Assembly (NCBI GenBank): GCA_950295325.1
Contig: OX485808.1
Coordinates: forward strand, 9,240,501 to 9,304,500
Source of the DNA: Polytrichum commune
Taxonomy: Eukaryota > Streptophyta > Polytrichopsida > Polytrichales > Polytrichaceae
DNA: 64,000 nt
Direction: 5' to 3'
Part shown: in pieces, positions 11,801 to 25,734 of the stretch
Layout: every line of letters starts with the position of its first letter
How positions within the stretch are numbered: position 1 is the first letter of the stretch
Position numbers and translations under genes: made by a program
The notes under the pieces: model-generated
Seen by the model: the letters and a program-made list of their open reading frames with translations, nothing else
Databases searched by the model: none
What the model was told of the DNA's origin: nothing

Positions 11801-14800
11801 GGTCCCAAAATCAAAATGAGGCCTTTTGTGAGGATATAAAAACTTTAAAAGTCGATGACCAGGCTGATGTTCAATAACATCATGACAGTTATTATGGTTA
11901 TCGGTTATTGACCTAGTGCCTCTTTTCTGTGGTCAAAATTCAAGAAACAAGTGTTTGTGTGCATTTGTGTTGAAACTTTGAAAACATGGCGTCTTCTATA
12001 TGGCAATCTCCATCACGACGAAGTAATTTCCTCATTACTCAGCTTAACAGGGAATAATCTAAGCACAATTATTGAATGTTTGGTGCCCAGTCAACATGAT
12101 TTGCAAAGGGCACTTCTCTTTGGCTGTTGAGAAACGTGGTATAGTTATTACTCTTCGAGCTCTACGATCCTTAATTTTTTAGAATGCTCAAATACACTTC
12201 ATCTAAAAGCTCTTTGTTAAGAATCAGACGTGCCCATTATCGGTCATTGGTTGTAGCTTGAAATACCTGGTTCATATCTATAGTTTGCACCCCTTCACCT
12301 CGTGTGAAAATTATGGCATGATTTTGGTTCTCCGGTTTTCCCTCCCCCAACTTCAGACGGCCAGGTAATTGAATTCTATATATTTCCACCTCCTGCTCCA
12401 GCACTGGATCAAATTTAATCAACACAGAGTAATATTCGATTTCGGTTCCTTTCTTTTTTTGATCCACATAGGCGATCCGTAATCCGTTGTAAGTTTTCAT
12501 TAGTTGAAGAATATCCTGTGCGTGGGCTGCTGCAGCGGGGTCATTGGAGTGCTTCTGTTCTCCATAGATCTGACAAGTTACGACATACGTGAACTTCATG
12601 GCAGCATGGGCAAAATTCTGCTGTGTCTGCTGAAATTGATTGACATCTGATTCGGAAATCTCATTCTCAGATTCAATGATATCCCTGCTGGTGCTTGAGC
12701 CTCGCCTCAATAGGTCCTTAATGCCAAACAATTCGACATCCCTTGCGGTATCCAGAAATGCCTGGACTTTCAGCGCCCTGCCAGGTCAAAGAATAAGACA
12801 AGGTAGGAGGTGAGAACACATGGCCATACAACATTGAGGCAACATATCATAAAATTCCTCAAAGTAGCAGCTACGGAAATTGAAGGTAGCATGAAGGAAT
12901 GAAGATATGATGTCTTCAGATGTCCCAAGCCATGTGCAATGCAGAGAACAGTGGCACTGGAAACAGCTGGTTCGCCCATTCACGTGCACCCGAATACAAT
13001 AAAAATTTCTCAACGCCGCAAGTAAGCACCTTTCATAGTACATCATTCCCCGGACAGTGCGTACTAGTGTCTGTCCTCTGTAGGAGGCCCATAGTCGAAG
13101 TTCATAAGCCTCGTCCTTTTCCCACAACTGAGCCTCTGTGAACTCTTGGTCATGTTGTTTCTTCATACGCTCCAGGAAGTGCAGCCAATCGTCTGTATTG
13201 CAATTCAGCGAAGTTATTTGAAACTTTCCTCACTCAAAAATTCAGAACAAGATAATGTTTTGGTCTGCCTTCCGATGACTATGTCGTACCACAGGACCTG
13301 ATAGAAGAGAATGCTCCACAAAGTTCTGGAAATGTGACAAGGTTTGTGAAGTCCATTGCCCGGCAGCTCTAATGCTACGTGATGTCTGCTTCAGATGCAT
13401 CAACAGCGTCCAACGCCCGTCCGACGGTGAAGATTAGCAACAGTAAGAGAGAGTGATGAACTTAATGTTTTCCCAGGTGGCCTCCCTATGGGTCACCCAA
13501 GAAGTCTTCTATAACTGAGCAACTTCTACCCCTCCTTTTCTAGGGATTCATTAAATCTTCCAGCTAACATTTGTAACATCAATCTGCTGTTGCTCCTGCA
13601 GGGGAGCAGCACCAGCAATTTAATCGCCTGTTTCTTCGAGTGGTAAACTCACCCGTCAATGGAGAGGGTCCACCTGGAAGACCACGTGGCAAACCACCCC
13701 AACCTTACTTTTTCCTGGCTTCCTCAACACTACTTTGAAGGTATTATACGATTACGTTCACGCGAACCTCTAAAAATGGTTAATAAATGAAGCTTGCACA
13801 GTCGATATTACCTGGATAAATTTTCTGAAGATAATATAGAATCGATACACCATCTTCAGTTTCTTGTTTTAACTTTTTAGTGCTGAACATAACGTCCTCA
13901 TCGTAGTAAGGCGTCAAGACACTAAAGGCCACCATTCTTTCCACCTGCACATTTTGGCAATAACGAAAATTCACAATATGCGGCATACAGCAACAAAGGC
14001 CTCATTTTCCTTACTGCGGTGAATTTTGAGCAACAGGTGGAGTGCACCTGTATAAAAAAATCCCCACCGACATTAAAATTTCAAGCTCTAATTAAGGGTT
14101 AATCTTCACATGTAACCTGTAAATTTAAGCACCTGCACTTCTACACTATTTAAGGTGAGAGGAAAACCAGTGGTGCCCGTGGCATCGTCATGAAGAGAGA
14201 GTTGCTGAAAAACGAGATTCGCCGTCTGGCCTCTAATCCTTTGGGGACATCGAGTAGAGGATCCTTGGTGGCCAACGTCGTGTGAAGTCGCTTTAGGTTC
14301 TTGAAGAATTTATCGTCACCTATTGCTGGAAGCTCCACAGCCTCCATAAACAGCTGAGTGTCTCGCTCTTCGCCTGTAAACGACATGTGATCCATCGGCA
14401 GTACGGTATCATCTGCTGGAAAGTCTCGCACAAGACCTTCATATAGATTTTGTAAGGCATCTACAACCTGCACAACTATGCAATCGTCAGAACCTTGAAC
14501 TAAGAAAGTCTCTGCGCTAAAGCAGCTCGATCAGAGTACGTACTCGGGACCAACATATGTTGCACCCAACCCAGTCGGTCATGCCTTACAGATGGTTAGT
14601 AGTTTTTTGACCGATTAACTTACCTAATAACCGACTCATCTCACAAAGCGCAAGCTTAGTAACATTTTCCAACCACACATACCAGGCACAGTACAGGTCA
14701 TCTTTTCAGAAAGGAAATTCATCTATCCGTTTGAAAAAAATAGGGAATTCTTTGCTGGCATAAATTTCAACCTAAGAATTAAGTCAAAGTCCTCTCACCT

Positions 14801-15122
14801 TTTGCACTTGTTTTTGATTGGGTTTCGTCAAAAGGACATCAATCAAGTGCAGTACCCGATTATGGATGTTCGCCAACTCTTTGACCTTGAAGGTAGTTGT
14901 AAACCGGCCTTGTTTCCATGAGGCATCGATCTCTTGAAAAATTGATACTTTAAATATATCGTACTCTAGCGAGCCTTCCTTGAGAATTCTGAAGATAACG
15001 TTCTTAATACCTTCGTAGCATTCAATGACTGCACCCCGTCGATACTCACTCTTGCAAATTATATTCCACAAAGATTTGTCATCTCCTATATGGTATCGTA
15101 CACTGTGCAATGTAAGCAGAAT
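8838..15122 (-). other. GT48 catalytic half of the callose synthase (exons 22-29)
   Basis: These eight exons cover residues about 684-1764. They hold the cytosolic catalytic loop and the C-terminal membrane cluster. Conserved blocks in order are [164 protein letters not shown] and [10 protein letters not shown], and the protein ends [19 protein letters not shown] near the stop. The membrane helices lie in exons 28 and 29. No catalytic block looks damaged, so the enzyme is expected to be functional. Introns are dense in the 5' half and sparser here, and the last exon (951 nt) is the largest. Confidence 0.88.
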
Positions 15123-18100
15123 CTGCAAAAAAAAAATCTAGAATCAATAAGCCAGTGAGGAAATCCTGATTTATCAAGTCCAAAGTTAAAGTTATATCCA
15201 GATATTTGAGCGAATTCTATTTCCTGCTTAAGATCAATCTTGTCCACCCATAAGGATCCAGCAGATCTGAGACCTGAAAATCTTGAATTCTCCTTCCATA
15301 ACGCAGTTACGACTACTGTGCAGAAAGAACAAACTGCCCCTTATTCAAGGGTCTAGACCATGCAATTGCAAAGCAAAGGTCACAAACTAAAAGAATGAGT
15401 TTCTCCCAGAAATTTAAGAAAAGAAAATCAAAATCCGTCCTTTCTAAGTAAGAGGGAGGGAAAACCTGATTCGACAACAAGGCCGAAGGCCACGGGAAAA
15501 CACTTAACCTCCATGCTCCTTCGGGAAATTCCAGGAGTTCTAATTCCCTGTATCAGTCATTGCCGTGCTAAGCGGTTCAGTAAGATGCAAAAATGAACGT
15601 CAATACAAATGTACTCCATTCATTCAATGAGGAAAAGTTAGAGAAAACGAAATATATAGCCTAGTTAGAGAAAAGGAAATATGTAAACCCTGGTAGTTCA
15701 GAAGCTTTAGTTTTAATTTGGGGCAGAATAGAACGTCAACCTGTCACTTATTAGGTCCTCTTCACGAAAGACTTGCAGAATGTTGTTCCAGACATGTGCA
15801 AACCGATTTCCCTCGATTTGACCCCATTCCACCTAAAGCCTCCAGGTACAGAACAAACCACGTAAGTGTATGCTCTACTTCATCAGAGCGTAAGACTCAT
15901 AGCACCATGAGTACATCTCAAAGATCTCGAACCAATTCTGGATCAGATGAGTGACAAACAAGTAGGCTGTTTATATCTCATACTGAAGTTCTTGTTCATG
16001 CCTTAATTATATTGATGCTTTGTAAACTGTAGACGAGTATAGTAAGTTTTCATCAACATAGATACGTAGATCGGTTTCTCTGCTTCGAATACAGCAGCCC
16101 TGCCTCGAAATTACTCTAATTGTTTCAATATAGTTTTATGCCCTTTGACTAAATTACCTTCTCGTATATAGCGGACCAACCATATCTCAACTTGATTCGA
16201 TGGAAGAGGTCCATTGCACCTTGCCACAAACTGAAGGAGTTTAAATACAAAATAAAAATAATGACATATTCCTGAAAAGCACAGATGTATATGAAAAATG
16301 CCAGAAAATCTGCCTACCAAATCTTCTTATGAAACCATTTTTAGTAAAGTGAAAGAACCGCATCAAAAATGTTTCTGGACACCACCAAGAAATGAACTCT
16401 CTCTTCTGACAAAATAGCATGCCCAAGGGTGTATACGATTCAACTAGACAAGGGTTGCAGGGTCAAACCTCCTCTCTTCAGTATTCTCCACTGGCATGAA
16501 ACTGAATTGAAATGCAGTTGGAAAGATCTTAAATCGCAACCTAAGCTGCTCAACATTTCGGATCTGAACAATCAAAATGAAATATCCTGTAAGATGCAGG
16601 GTGGACTGGAAGACGTTAGCCTCCTGCAGTAGAGTACTTGAGAAATATCGTAATGGTGACAAGATTGATAAGATATGTTGGGTATCCGACATATTATTAT
16701 TTGCTAAATCATGTGCAGTCCCGCAGTTGCTAAAAACATTGAGTAATGGCCGCCCTACGAAGGAGGTAAGTTTCAGGTCCTGGTATGAAATGCAGGAAGA
16801 ATAAATTATTTTGTAGCAGCTAATAGAGCTATCTGATGCAGTAATACTCTATAAAACCAAGTTGTACCTCGGTCAAAGAATGTGGGAAAACACATGATGG
16901 ACGGAACTTTGTGCCTGGTGCTCATAATCAGCATAAATATCATTGTAGGATCTTTTTAAGGCACCACACAACAATCCTTTCGCTGAAATAGGTTTCCATC
17001 AGTCTCATAGCCTCAGAAGCTCGGAGCCAACACCTTCCTTAGCTACTCTTATCATGCTTACAAGGGGATAATGATGAGAAGCCAAACCTCTCCGAGATGC
17101 TGAAGTAGACCCACAAAAGCTCCAACTCCTGATGACCAGATGGAATACCAGATTTGTACATCCATGAAATAAATCTAGACACAAGCATCCAGTTTCAGTT
17201 GTTCATGATGGTTGTAACTTCCTGAGAAATATTTACTAACCCTCATAACTATATTGAATTTCACATACCAACCACTGGAATGGAGTAAAAGAAGATCAAT
17301 CTGTAAGCCTCGATATTCCAGAGGATCATAGGTCTGAAAATTTTCAATTCTTATTTGCTACAGCTGTCCTATCATATGTCCTGAAAATACCAATTAGTCG
17401 GAACAAGATTACTCCTGTTAATACCAACTCACCAGAAGTACAGGAGCCCATAATGCAACTATAGCTGCCCGGCCACCTGCATACATAAGCCTCGTATAAG
17501 AAATGAAGTGATTACGACTGCCAGAAGTTGTTTAATGAAACCCTAATCTGCAGCTGGAGAACTTATAGATATTTAGATGTTAATAGCAACACTTAAGTTC
17601 AATATGGTGAAAGTATATGCAAGATTAGAAAAGGATAATCCAAATCAAGATAAACAATGCTCAACAGCAACAAGATGTACTGCAAGTGGAATCGCCTAAG
17701 CGTCACATCAGGTGAGACCTAGTTGGAAAGAGAAGATGTACACCATTTGGGAAAAATTCATGCCATCTGATCGTGACATTTTTTGCACTGAGGATCTCCT
17801 TTGTTGGTGCAATTAAAGGCCTGATCTGTGCAGGGCCCACATAGTAAGTGTTTAGAATCTCAAACAAGGTCACCTAAGTGGAAACCTTGCCTTGAAAATA
17901 CGTGATGAAATAATGGCTCACTAAAGCTTCAGGTTTTGACAATGGAAAAGTGCACTAACACAATTCACGATTTAGTTCAAAGATTTTGAAGTACCTGGAG
18001 CCAATAGCTGAAGGCAAATTTTGAGACAAGGATGCACAACCAGAAGAGGGTATACCTGATCGCAACAATGCTTTTGTTAAGATCACCCCTTTCTATTTGC

Positions 18101-21100
18101 GGCCTGTTGCAACTTTCATGACTACCAAGTGAACAATGGAACGTTGACATGGACTGGAAATGGTTCGAAGATTGTAGCAACTTTGCAAGGTTGTCGTAGT
18201 TCATCATGGCAGCAATGATGCACATTCTTGAAGAAATTAAGACCGCACAATAGACTGAAAATGATTTATAGGAGTCAAATGAAGCCTTTATACCCAAACA
18301 AATCAGATACTAGGAATTTTTATCAATTACTTACTTCAAGTTATCTGCAACACCCTCACGTAGACCTCGGCCAACATATACACGTGTCTGCATAAACCCA
18401 TGTAGAAGCAAAAAATGTTAATGTTCAAGACTTTATAGCCTCAATATATATTCTACCCTTTTATTTTGCATATCTTATGAGGCATTTCTTTCCCAGTCTG
18501 ATAGATATGCACCTTTGAGGTAGCATCACGTTTTCAAGCCGTCTGTTGCATGGTTCTTTCTTTACATGGAGCAACCGTTCATGATTGAGCGACCCAGCCC
18601 ATACCCAGAGGACATTCTTGTAAACGCTAACAAAATTTAATAAAGAAATGTGTATCAGCCATACAGAAACGGAGCTTGTGTCTTAGAATAACCCATTCAG
18701 AGACTCTTAAGAGCCTTGTCAACAATTAAGTACCAGACCACCACCTCCATAATGTACGAGAAGCTTACTGTTACATCCCAGGATTAAAAAATTCCAAACG
18801 GTGGATGCAGATACAAATATATCGATGCTCATAAGTAGATCACATTCCTCAACTTAAAATTGAGACTGCATTTTGGAAAATTGAATATACTACCATGTTC
18901 ACTGGCAGCAGCCAAGATGAGGCAAAGCTAATTTAAACAATCTCAACTAGACTCGACCACAATGAACTTCTCAAATATTTGCTACACTTATTACTTAAGA
19001 GATATCTGCTACAATGATGCTGTCAGGTTAGAATCACACACTTGTAAGGAGAAAGACCACGCCTATTAGAAAGATCACGTTCCGGTTGTGCTTTGAAGGT
19101 TACTCAAAGCGCTAAATTATATTCTATTTGGCACAGATGGATTTCTATTGCACGAAGAATAATGTACAACCAACATCTGAGCCAACACCCAAGAGCAGTG
19201 CTCAAGATGACTCAACACGAAAAAGGAACCAAAACCAACCATGAAAAAATTGCAAATACCTGAAACCACCAAGTCAGAATGTGGAGTATTTTCCAGTTTG
19301 AAGTTTCAATGAAATTCCGCACCCATGGCAAGATAAAAAGCACAATTGCAAGAACCTCGGGGGAAATAAAGGCTGCAGCAATGTACAGGTATATATGCAA
19401 TCTATTATTTGCATACACTGTCCAGTACCGATCAATGTTACGCTGCCACCACATCCTTCTGCTCCAATACACAATATACGATGTAAGACATCACCATCAA
19501 TAGAGTTTGATTGTGGTGAAACATCACAGTAAGACTTGCAGAACCTTAAGCTTGTGCTAGTAAAGATCTGTAGACACAGCGTGATAGAGTATGCCATCCA
19601 CTTGCATCAGACCCTCAGTTCCAACAGACAACTACAAGACTTTCACATCTGCGTACACCTTATACTTCATAAAAACATTCTTGGAGTCCTAATCATTGAA
19701 TTTTTTAAACAAACCCGCCTTCCCCGAGTTTTCAGTCTTTGTCCAGTTAAGTTGCTCAATTTGAACTTCATTCAAAGCAAACCTCGTGCACTTCTGTGTG
19801 CTCAAGAAGTCGTTACAACAACAGACAAGTGGTTCAGTGATCCTCTATTGGGATGTAATTGGATCAATTTCCTGTTTCAAGTATCGGTATCCACGTTGGG
19901 AGAGGTAACCTAGCCACTAATTTCCTACTTCCATTAATACAGAAGTGACCTGCCCCACAAGATGGTGGATATTGACGTCTTCGTGATTCAAGAATGGAGC
20001 ACCTGAAATTATAGATTGTTATGCACCTGTAAAAGATGATGAAAACAATCGACCAAGCAGCAGCTACCACAAGCTTGAGCACCATACGCACTCCGATGAG
20101 AAATGTTTCCTTTGAGACAAGGCTGTACTGACTTCCAAAATCGAGCATTGCTGCAATAAAATTTCGTAGAAGACCGGAATACATCGTAAGGTCAAGGATA
20201 TTTGATACTTAAATCCAGTGACGAAGCCATTGCTTAGGAACATGCAAAGTGGACAGGTTCATGTAGTCAAAGTCTTGACAAAATTACACATCAGCTGACT
20301 TTGCCCCGGGATAACTTATTGGAAACTATCTACTTGCCCAAGACATAAATTCACATGTGACTATGTATTTCTGTTATGAAATTCAATCCTGAATCAACAC
20401 AAGGAATGCCAAACCCAGATTGATACGAATATAATATGTGAATAGTTGGCAACCCTATCGTTTCAAAATCCCAAGACGAGCACTTTCTCCTCACAAAGTA
20501 TGAAAGGAAATGAAAACTTGGAGATAGTGAAGATGCAACAGTCTGATGAATAGAGGACAGTAGAGTGTATGTAGTAGCACAATCAGATCAAACATTCCTG
20601 TTAAGGAGAAATGCGCTACAGTACCTTGAAGGAAACGCAATAGTGCCCAAGTGATGAAAATGCTTAAAAAGCGTGCCAAGGGATCCGGCTTTTGCAACTC
20701 TATCCAGGGTGGCCCGCCATTGTGCCATAATGTTATAATCGAAGCCTGACAAGAAGTCATTAGGAAGACCTTCCAGCTAGAGAATTGAATATTGGTGCCC
20801 ATCATTTATTCAGTTTATTCAACGTACCAAGAAAGAACTATTTCTTCCATGCTGTAGCCACTACCCTATCTTAATCAAATTTTGCGGCGAAGTTCATGCA
20901 CTTTACATCAATGCTCAATTACCTGTAGAACCAGAATTAATCCTATCCACAACCGGTCGAAGCTGCGAAAAATGTACCAAAAAGATCGTTGCTCCACGAA
21001 GCCTGTCTTGCCCACCTTTTGATATTGTACTCTTCTTCCGCGATTCTACAAGGCCCACGTTGAATTATCACCCTTTAGTTGATACTTCAACAAATGGATC

Positions 21101-24100
21101 TTATTTGGAAAGGCTTGACTGATTCTCACCAATGTCATATTGTGCCTTTTCTATCAGAAATGTTCTTCTCGAAGTCTATCTTACACTTAACAGTCATCAT
21201 CAGGATCACCTTGTGACCACTAGATTGATGAATACAACAATAGAAAGATGACCGCTAGATAGATGAAGATAATTCCTGAAGCTGGAGTCATACCATGTAG
21301 AACTTGATAACCAATCTGGCGGTTAGGAAAACTGGATCACCTCATTCTCTCAAGTACACAAACAGAAAACATGTGATCAATGGAGTACCAGATATAGAGC
21401 AGAACTTACAAGATAACCTTTCTCTTTTTTCGGCTCCATAAGGAAGTTAGACTCCTTTCTCGGAGGCCATTGTAGCTGTGTGAAACAACGAGAAGTCCTG
21501 CAAACCACTCCAGTAATGGTCACGCTCCTTACACGAAACTCTCAAACCAAGATGGGTATCAAGATAACAGAGGCTGAAAATATGTGGATATACATATATG
21601 TATGTAGAAAGTTTATTCATTGTCATGATTTTGAATCCGCGGTACTCTCCTAATCATGTCCTAGGTCAAATTTAAATAATAGCCAGATAGAAAAGTACCA
21701 GAAGTACTCATTCAAGTCATCATAGTTCCTCCATGAAGAATGAGGAGCTTTTCCACCATTGTTTGAGTCCGCCTCCTGAAATTGTCATAGCATTAAATTT
21801 AAAATAAAATCTGCAAAGCCGCCTAAAAGCTTTATCACGAAACGAACTGCGATGCAGCTTAAGAAGTGCACTTCAACCTAATATGATTCAACTTACTTGC
21901 GTATTGAAAGATTCAGGGAATATGTATCGATCAACTAAGGAACCGAAAATCCCATGCAAAGGAAAAACCAGAACCGTACCGCTTTGATAATATTGTAAAG
22001 AGGGACAACAACCAAAGTCAGAAAGCCATTGGGTTGTGCGGTAGCAGGCAGGATAAATTCTTCTTCTCCATATACATCATGCTCATTCCTGTCTAGTGCG
22101 ATATTCATCTCTGCGAGCATCTGCACAGAGAACCACAAGGTCAAGCAGTCAGTCTAGAATAGACATCATCAGATATGGAATGAAGTAGAGAAGGAGGTGA
22201 GAGCGCGACGTAGTTTCTCTAAAATTTGGGAACGATGACGAATATTTGCTTCAAAGGGGCTACGGGTTCTTTCGAATGGCTCTTGAACTCATTGACAGAG
22301 ACGATGGCGATATAAGTAAATATAAAAGTTCATCCTCGTCGTATATCCACCAAGACACAAAGCCCACATCATGCAAAACAGCATTGTTGCGTCAGACACA
22401 AGAATTTCACCTCGTTGGACTTGTAAACCAATACAACAAGGATTCACCACACCTTCACTGAACAAATTGCATCCATAGAAAGTGGCACAGTGTCAACTTC
22501 AGGGTTGCAAGTTTGATCACATAGAGTGGATTGGATATTCTAAGCAAATACCAGATTGCAGATGCAAATCTTAACAGCAAAGGAGATTACAATGAAAGTG
22601 AATCTTGAACGAATTCTATTCTTGCAGCAATTGAATGTTACACATCATCAACAGAGACCTATTTTTCCTAAATTGTCTCCCAGAATAAGATCGTATCCAA
22701 ATCCTGCTGAAGCAAGCGGTTAATTCTGAAGCTTATAAACACTTCAAAAAGAGGTTAATAGAATTACAGTAGAGAAGAGATATACTATGAGAAGCAAGAG
22801 GCCATTACATTGTGATAGATGAAGCACAGACACTCAGGCATAAACCTTAAATTGGCTGCTTCTCCCCATATTAAGAGGAACAAACTTGTGTAAGCCAGCT
22901 CCCGACGCTCCCGCCACGGATCTTTTGGTGCATGCTTTCCCTCAGGCAGCCTTCAACACAACAATAAATTTCACCACTCGGAATGAAGTACCATTTGTGT
23001 CTAAGAGTGCCCCAAAATGCAGAAAGATGCTTCAATACGACACTCACAAGCACTACTGCCCCTAGGATCACATAATTGTGGTACCCTCGTGATATGTAGG
23101 TAACAAGCACAACATTTCTCTTTTCAATGCTTGCAAATTCATGAAACCACTCTCCAAGTAGTACTGCAAAGGAATATATGTTGCCTCTGTGCCTGAAAAA
23201 GGATATGGAAGACGACATTACCTTAGGTGGCTTCCAACACCAATAAATCTGCACCAAGTGACATAATTTCCTGTCACCTTCTTACGAATATTTTTTATTA
23301 CATCATCTCGCAGCTGCAGACGAGACAGAAAATCAATTGAAAAACCTGAAAATCTGAAACTTATGCCCTCAATCCCTTCCAATAAATTTCCAGGATGTTT
23401 TGCTTGAAGTTGCTGAACAAACTTACTGGAATGTTCCAAAACTCAGTCACCTACCAAGTATAGAAACCTCTAATGGCTTAAGTGCCCACAAGTGCACTGT
23501 AACCATAACGAGAACAAACAAAAGATTTTGAAACTGAATGATTGAATCATAACCAACCTGCTCCTTCATTTAGGTTGTAGGACACAATGAGCCAAATGGT
23601 AGTGTCAAAAAGTCATAGCTGTGCTCTTGCGAGAAAGAGGGACCTCAAGAAACATAGATTATTGACATCCCAGTAAAAATCTTCGATATTTCTGTACACA
23701 TAAGAAGGCGTACATGTACCACGCCCCAAACATTTTCAATCCTCTCGAATCACGACCAAGACAATTTGCAGCAGTATGCACCTTATCAGAATTCGGGGGT
23801 GATGGATGGCTCTCTAATTGCATCATTCCATTAGCAAGGAGGAGAATAAGGTGTTCCCGCTGATTCCTTACGTTGTCTGCCTGTTAAGCAGGAAGAAACA
23901 TTAATTCAAGAAATAAGTAACATGTAAAATTTCCCAGCAAAATGTGTTTGTCTGTTTCTTGGTGGCAGTCTAAGTTTTCTACCTGTACCTCACTGATATT
24001 TCTATAACTTTCTGAAGATGATTACAATTTGAACCGAACTACATCAAAATCTGAATGTCGCACGGAAAGCTATCGATTACTGACTATACTCCAACTTCAA

Positions 24101-25027
24101 ACCTAGAATGTCGAACACTTAATTCAATGGTGTCTAGTCACAGAGTACACCTGACACTTTAGGGTACCCCTGTCAGTGGTCGTGGCATCTAGTTTTTAGC
24201 GAGTCGATTGAACCCTCATGTACGAAACTCAAACTCAAGCCTAATTTACGAGATAGGTTTTCTGCAAATATGAGGAGCAAAATTACCTGAAAACCAAACG
24301 AATGTCCAATCCAGTCCAGCAAATCCAATCTGAAATTTCTGATATCCAGATCCGGTGGCACAATGAGGTTGTTTAAAATAGGTGGGTGCCTTAATATCCT
24401 CATTGCTTCTTTCACCTGCAAGAGAACAGACGTAATATTTAAGTGATGACAAGATCTACTAGATCAAAATTTTCAGTCGTCCATTTTTAAATTCAGAAGT
24501 TCAATGAACACTAGGCACCTAGCACATGTTAATTAATAAATTCTGCCATCACACAACTCCTAATTGACCGCTATTGTCGCAAGCATAGTGCCTCAGGTTG
24601 CTCGATCGGCATTTGGGAGAACTAGAGCGTGTTCTTAACCTTACTATGTCAAATCATGCACCATATAAATGATAATTAATGCCGCTGCAAGTTTCAGATT
24701 ACTAACATAGCTTTTTAAAGGAAATAAATCTACGCACATTTATACCAACTACCGATTAGGTCTGGGATGAAGTCCACACACTGTCCTCACATGATCAATG
24801 CTTCACTACGTGATAGAATTTGCAGACATACTACACTAATCTGAACACATGCTGCCACAGAAAGCGAGGCAGGTTGAGCACAATGGAACTTTAAATTTGA
24901 AATGTCAAACCGACACATGAGGTGTGTTTAAAAGGAGGCAAGCAATGCGTACCTCTGGAAAAGACATGCCAGCGTGATACATGTCGTTGTCGACTGGCAA
25001 AATGTTGTACACCGGTAAGTCTCTCAT
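8838..25027 (-). CDS. callose synthase (1,3-beta-glucan synthase), GSL1/GSL5 (CalS11/CalS12)-like
   Basis: Polymerises UDP-glucose into 1,3-beta-glucan as a multipass membrane enzyme of family GT48. Coding exons, 5' to 3': 25027-24953, 24415-24287, 23880-23782, 23313-23222, 22950-22809, 22120-21980, 21775-21699, 21497-21410, 21015-20923, 20745-20625, 20150-20027, 19458-19260, 18387-18335, 18055-17995, 17825-17744, 17476-17433, 17174-17088, 16563-16469, 16230-16158, 15832-15741, 15547-15466, 15122-14799, 14467-14168, 13944-13812, 13192-13030, 12777-12267, 11383-11018, 10865-10368, 9788-8838. They sum to 5295 nt, 1764 residues, phase-consistent throughout. The start ATG is the first in frame after a stop just upstream and gives [13 protein letters not shown], matching the short N-terminus of the GSL5 clade (about 1780 residues, no long Vta1-like region). 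Motifs: [14 protein letters not shown] (about 159-172), SYRGQT...RGMMYY (about 965-988), [18 protein letters not shown] (about 1135-1153), [10 protein letters not shown] (from 1284), RATG in [10 protein letters not shown] (1449-1458; RXTG motif). [11 protein letters not shown] and AWFMSAQET favour GSL1/GSL5 over GSL8/GSL10. Exon ends were placed by hand; the weakest donors are at 14168 and 16469. Confidence 0.93.
15466..24415 (-). other. N-terminal domain and first membrane cluster of the callose synthase (exons 2-21)
   Basis: Exons 2-5 encode the FKS1-domain-1-type region ([50 protein letters not shown]). Exons 6-8 encode the [14 protein letters not shown] block. Exons 9-17 encode the first membrane cluster ([89 protein letters not shown]). 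Exons 18-21 enter the cytosolic loop ([34 protein letters not shown]). Exons are short, 44-199 nt. An intermediate exon-like stretch near 17275-17310 breaks phase and was left out. Confidence 0.85.
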
Positions 25028-25734
25028 CTTGCTGCTGTCTCCCCTTTCAGAAACAGCGGAAGTTCAGAGCCCAAATTGATCCACCTGGTTCTATATATAT
25101 GGCTCACATTACTTCGCTGGTTCCAAATCCGAGCACTCAGGAGTTACTGATGGCATGTGTTAGGCTAACCATAAGTTCGCCTGGTTGAAGGTAGCCAATA
25201 CATGTAGTATATGTTGTTAAGAATTGCCGCCTCTCGACCTCCGTGCGGTCCTCAACTACAATGCGCCTCAGCAAGTCTGGAAAGGAGAGCACACCATGGC
25301 AATGAAATAGATTGAAAACTTCGATATCGACGGCTGCCTAGTGATAAGTATTCTCTCCAGAATACTGTAGTTAGTGTGACATCATCAGGAGATCAAAATA
25401 ATAAAAGTATGACAGAAACGTCTAAGAAGGATTGAAGAGAATACCGCTACTAGTGCGGCAATAATAGAGCTGCCTCCATAAACACTGAGAGTGCGAGACT
25501 AATTATTGTCCCTACATATAAAGTTCCCTAACTTCCCTCTTCTCAACCGACCTTAGTAAGCTCCACACTACTTAAGCCTCTCCTGGATTCCATTTCCCGA
25601 TTGAGATCACCCTTATCATCCTTCGGTCGCCACAAGATCGTCAAAGTTCTGAACACGTCACGGGGGGAAGGCGGACACAGCACGATCTCAATATTGAAAA
25701 TATTCTAATTGGGCTTTCAATGAATTGTTTCAAA

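Noticed and set aside
17270..17315. Extra callose synthase exon ([17 protein letters not shown]) between exons 16 and 17
   Set aside because: Exon 16 joins exon 17 in phase, giving the family sequence [18 protein letters not shown]. Adding this piece breaks phase or duplicates a segment.
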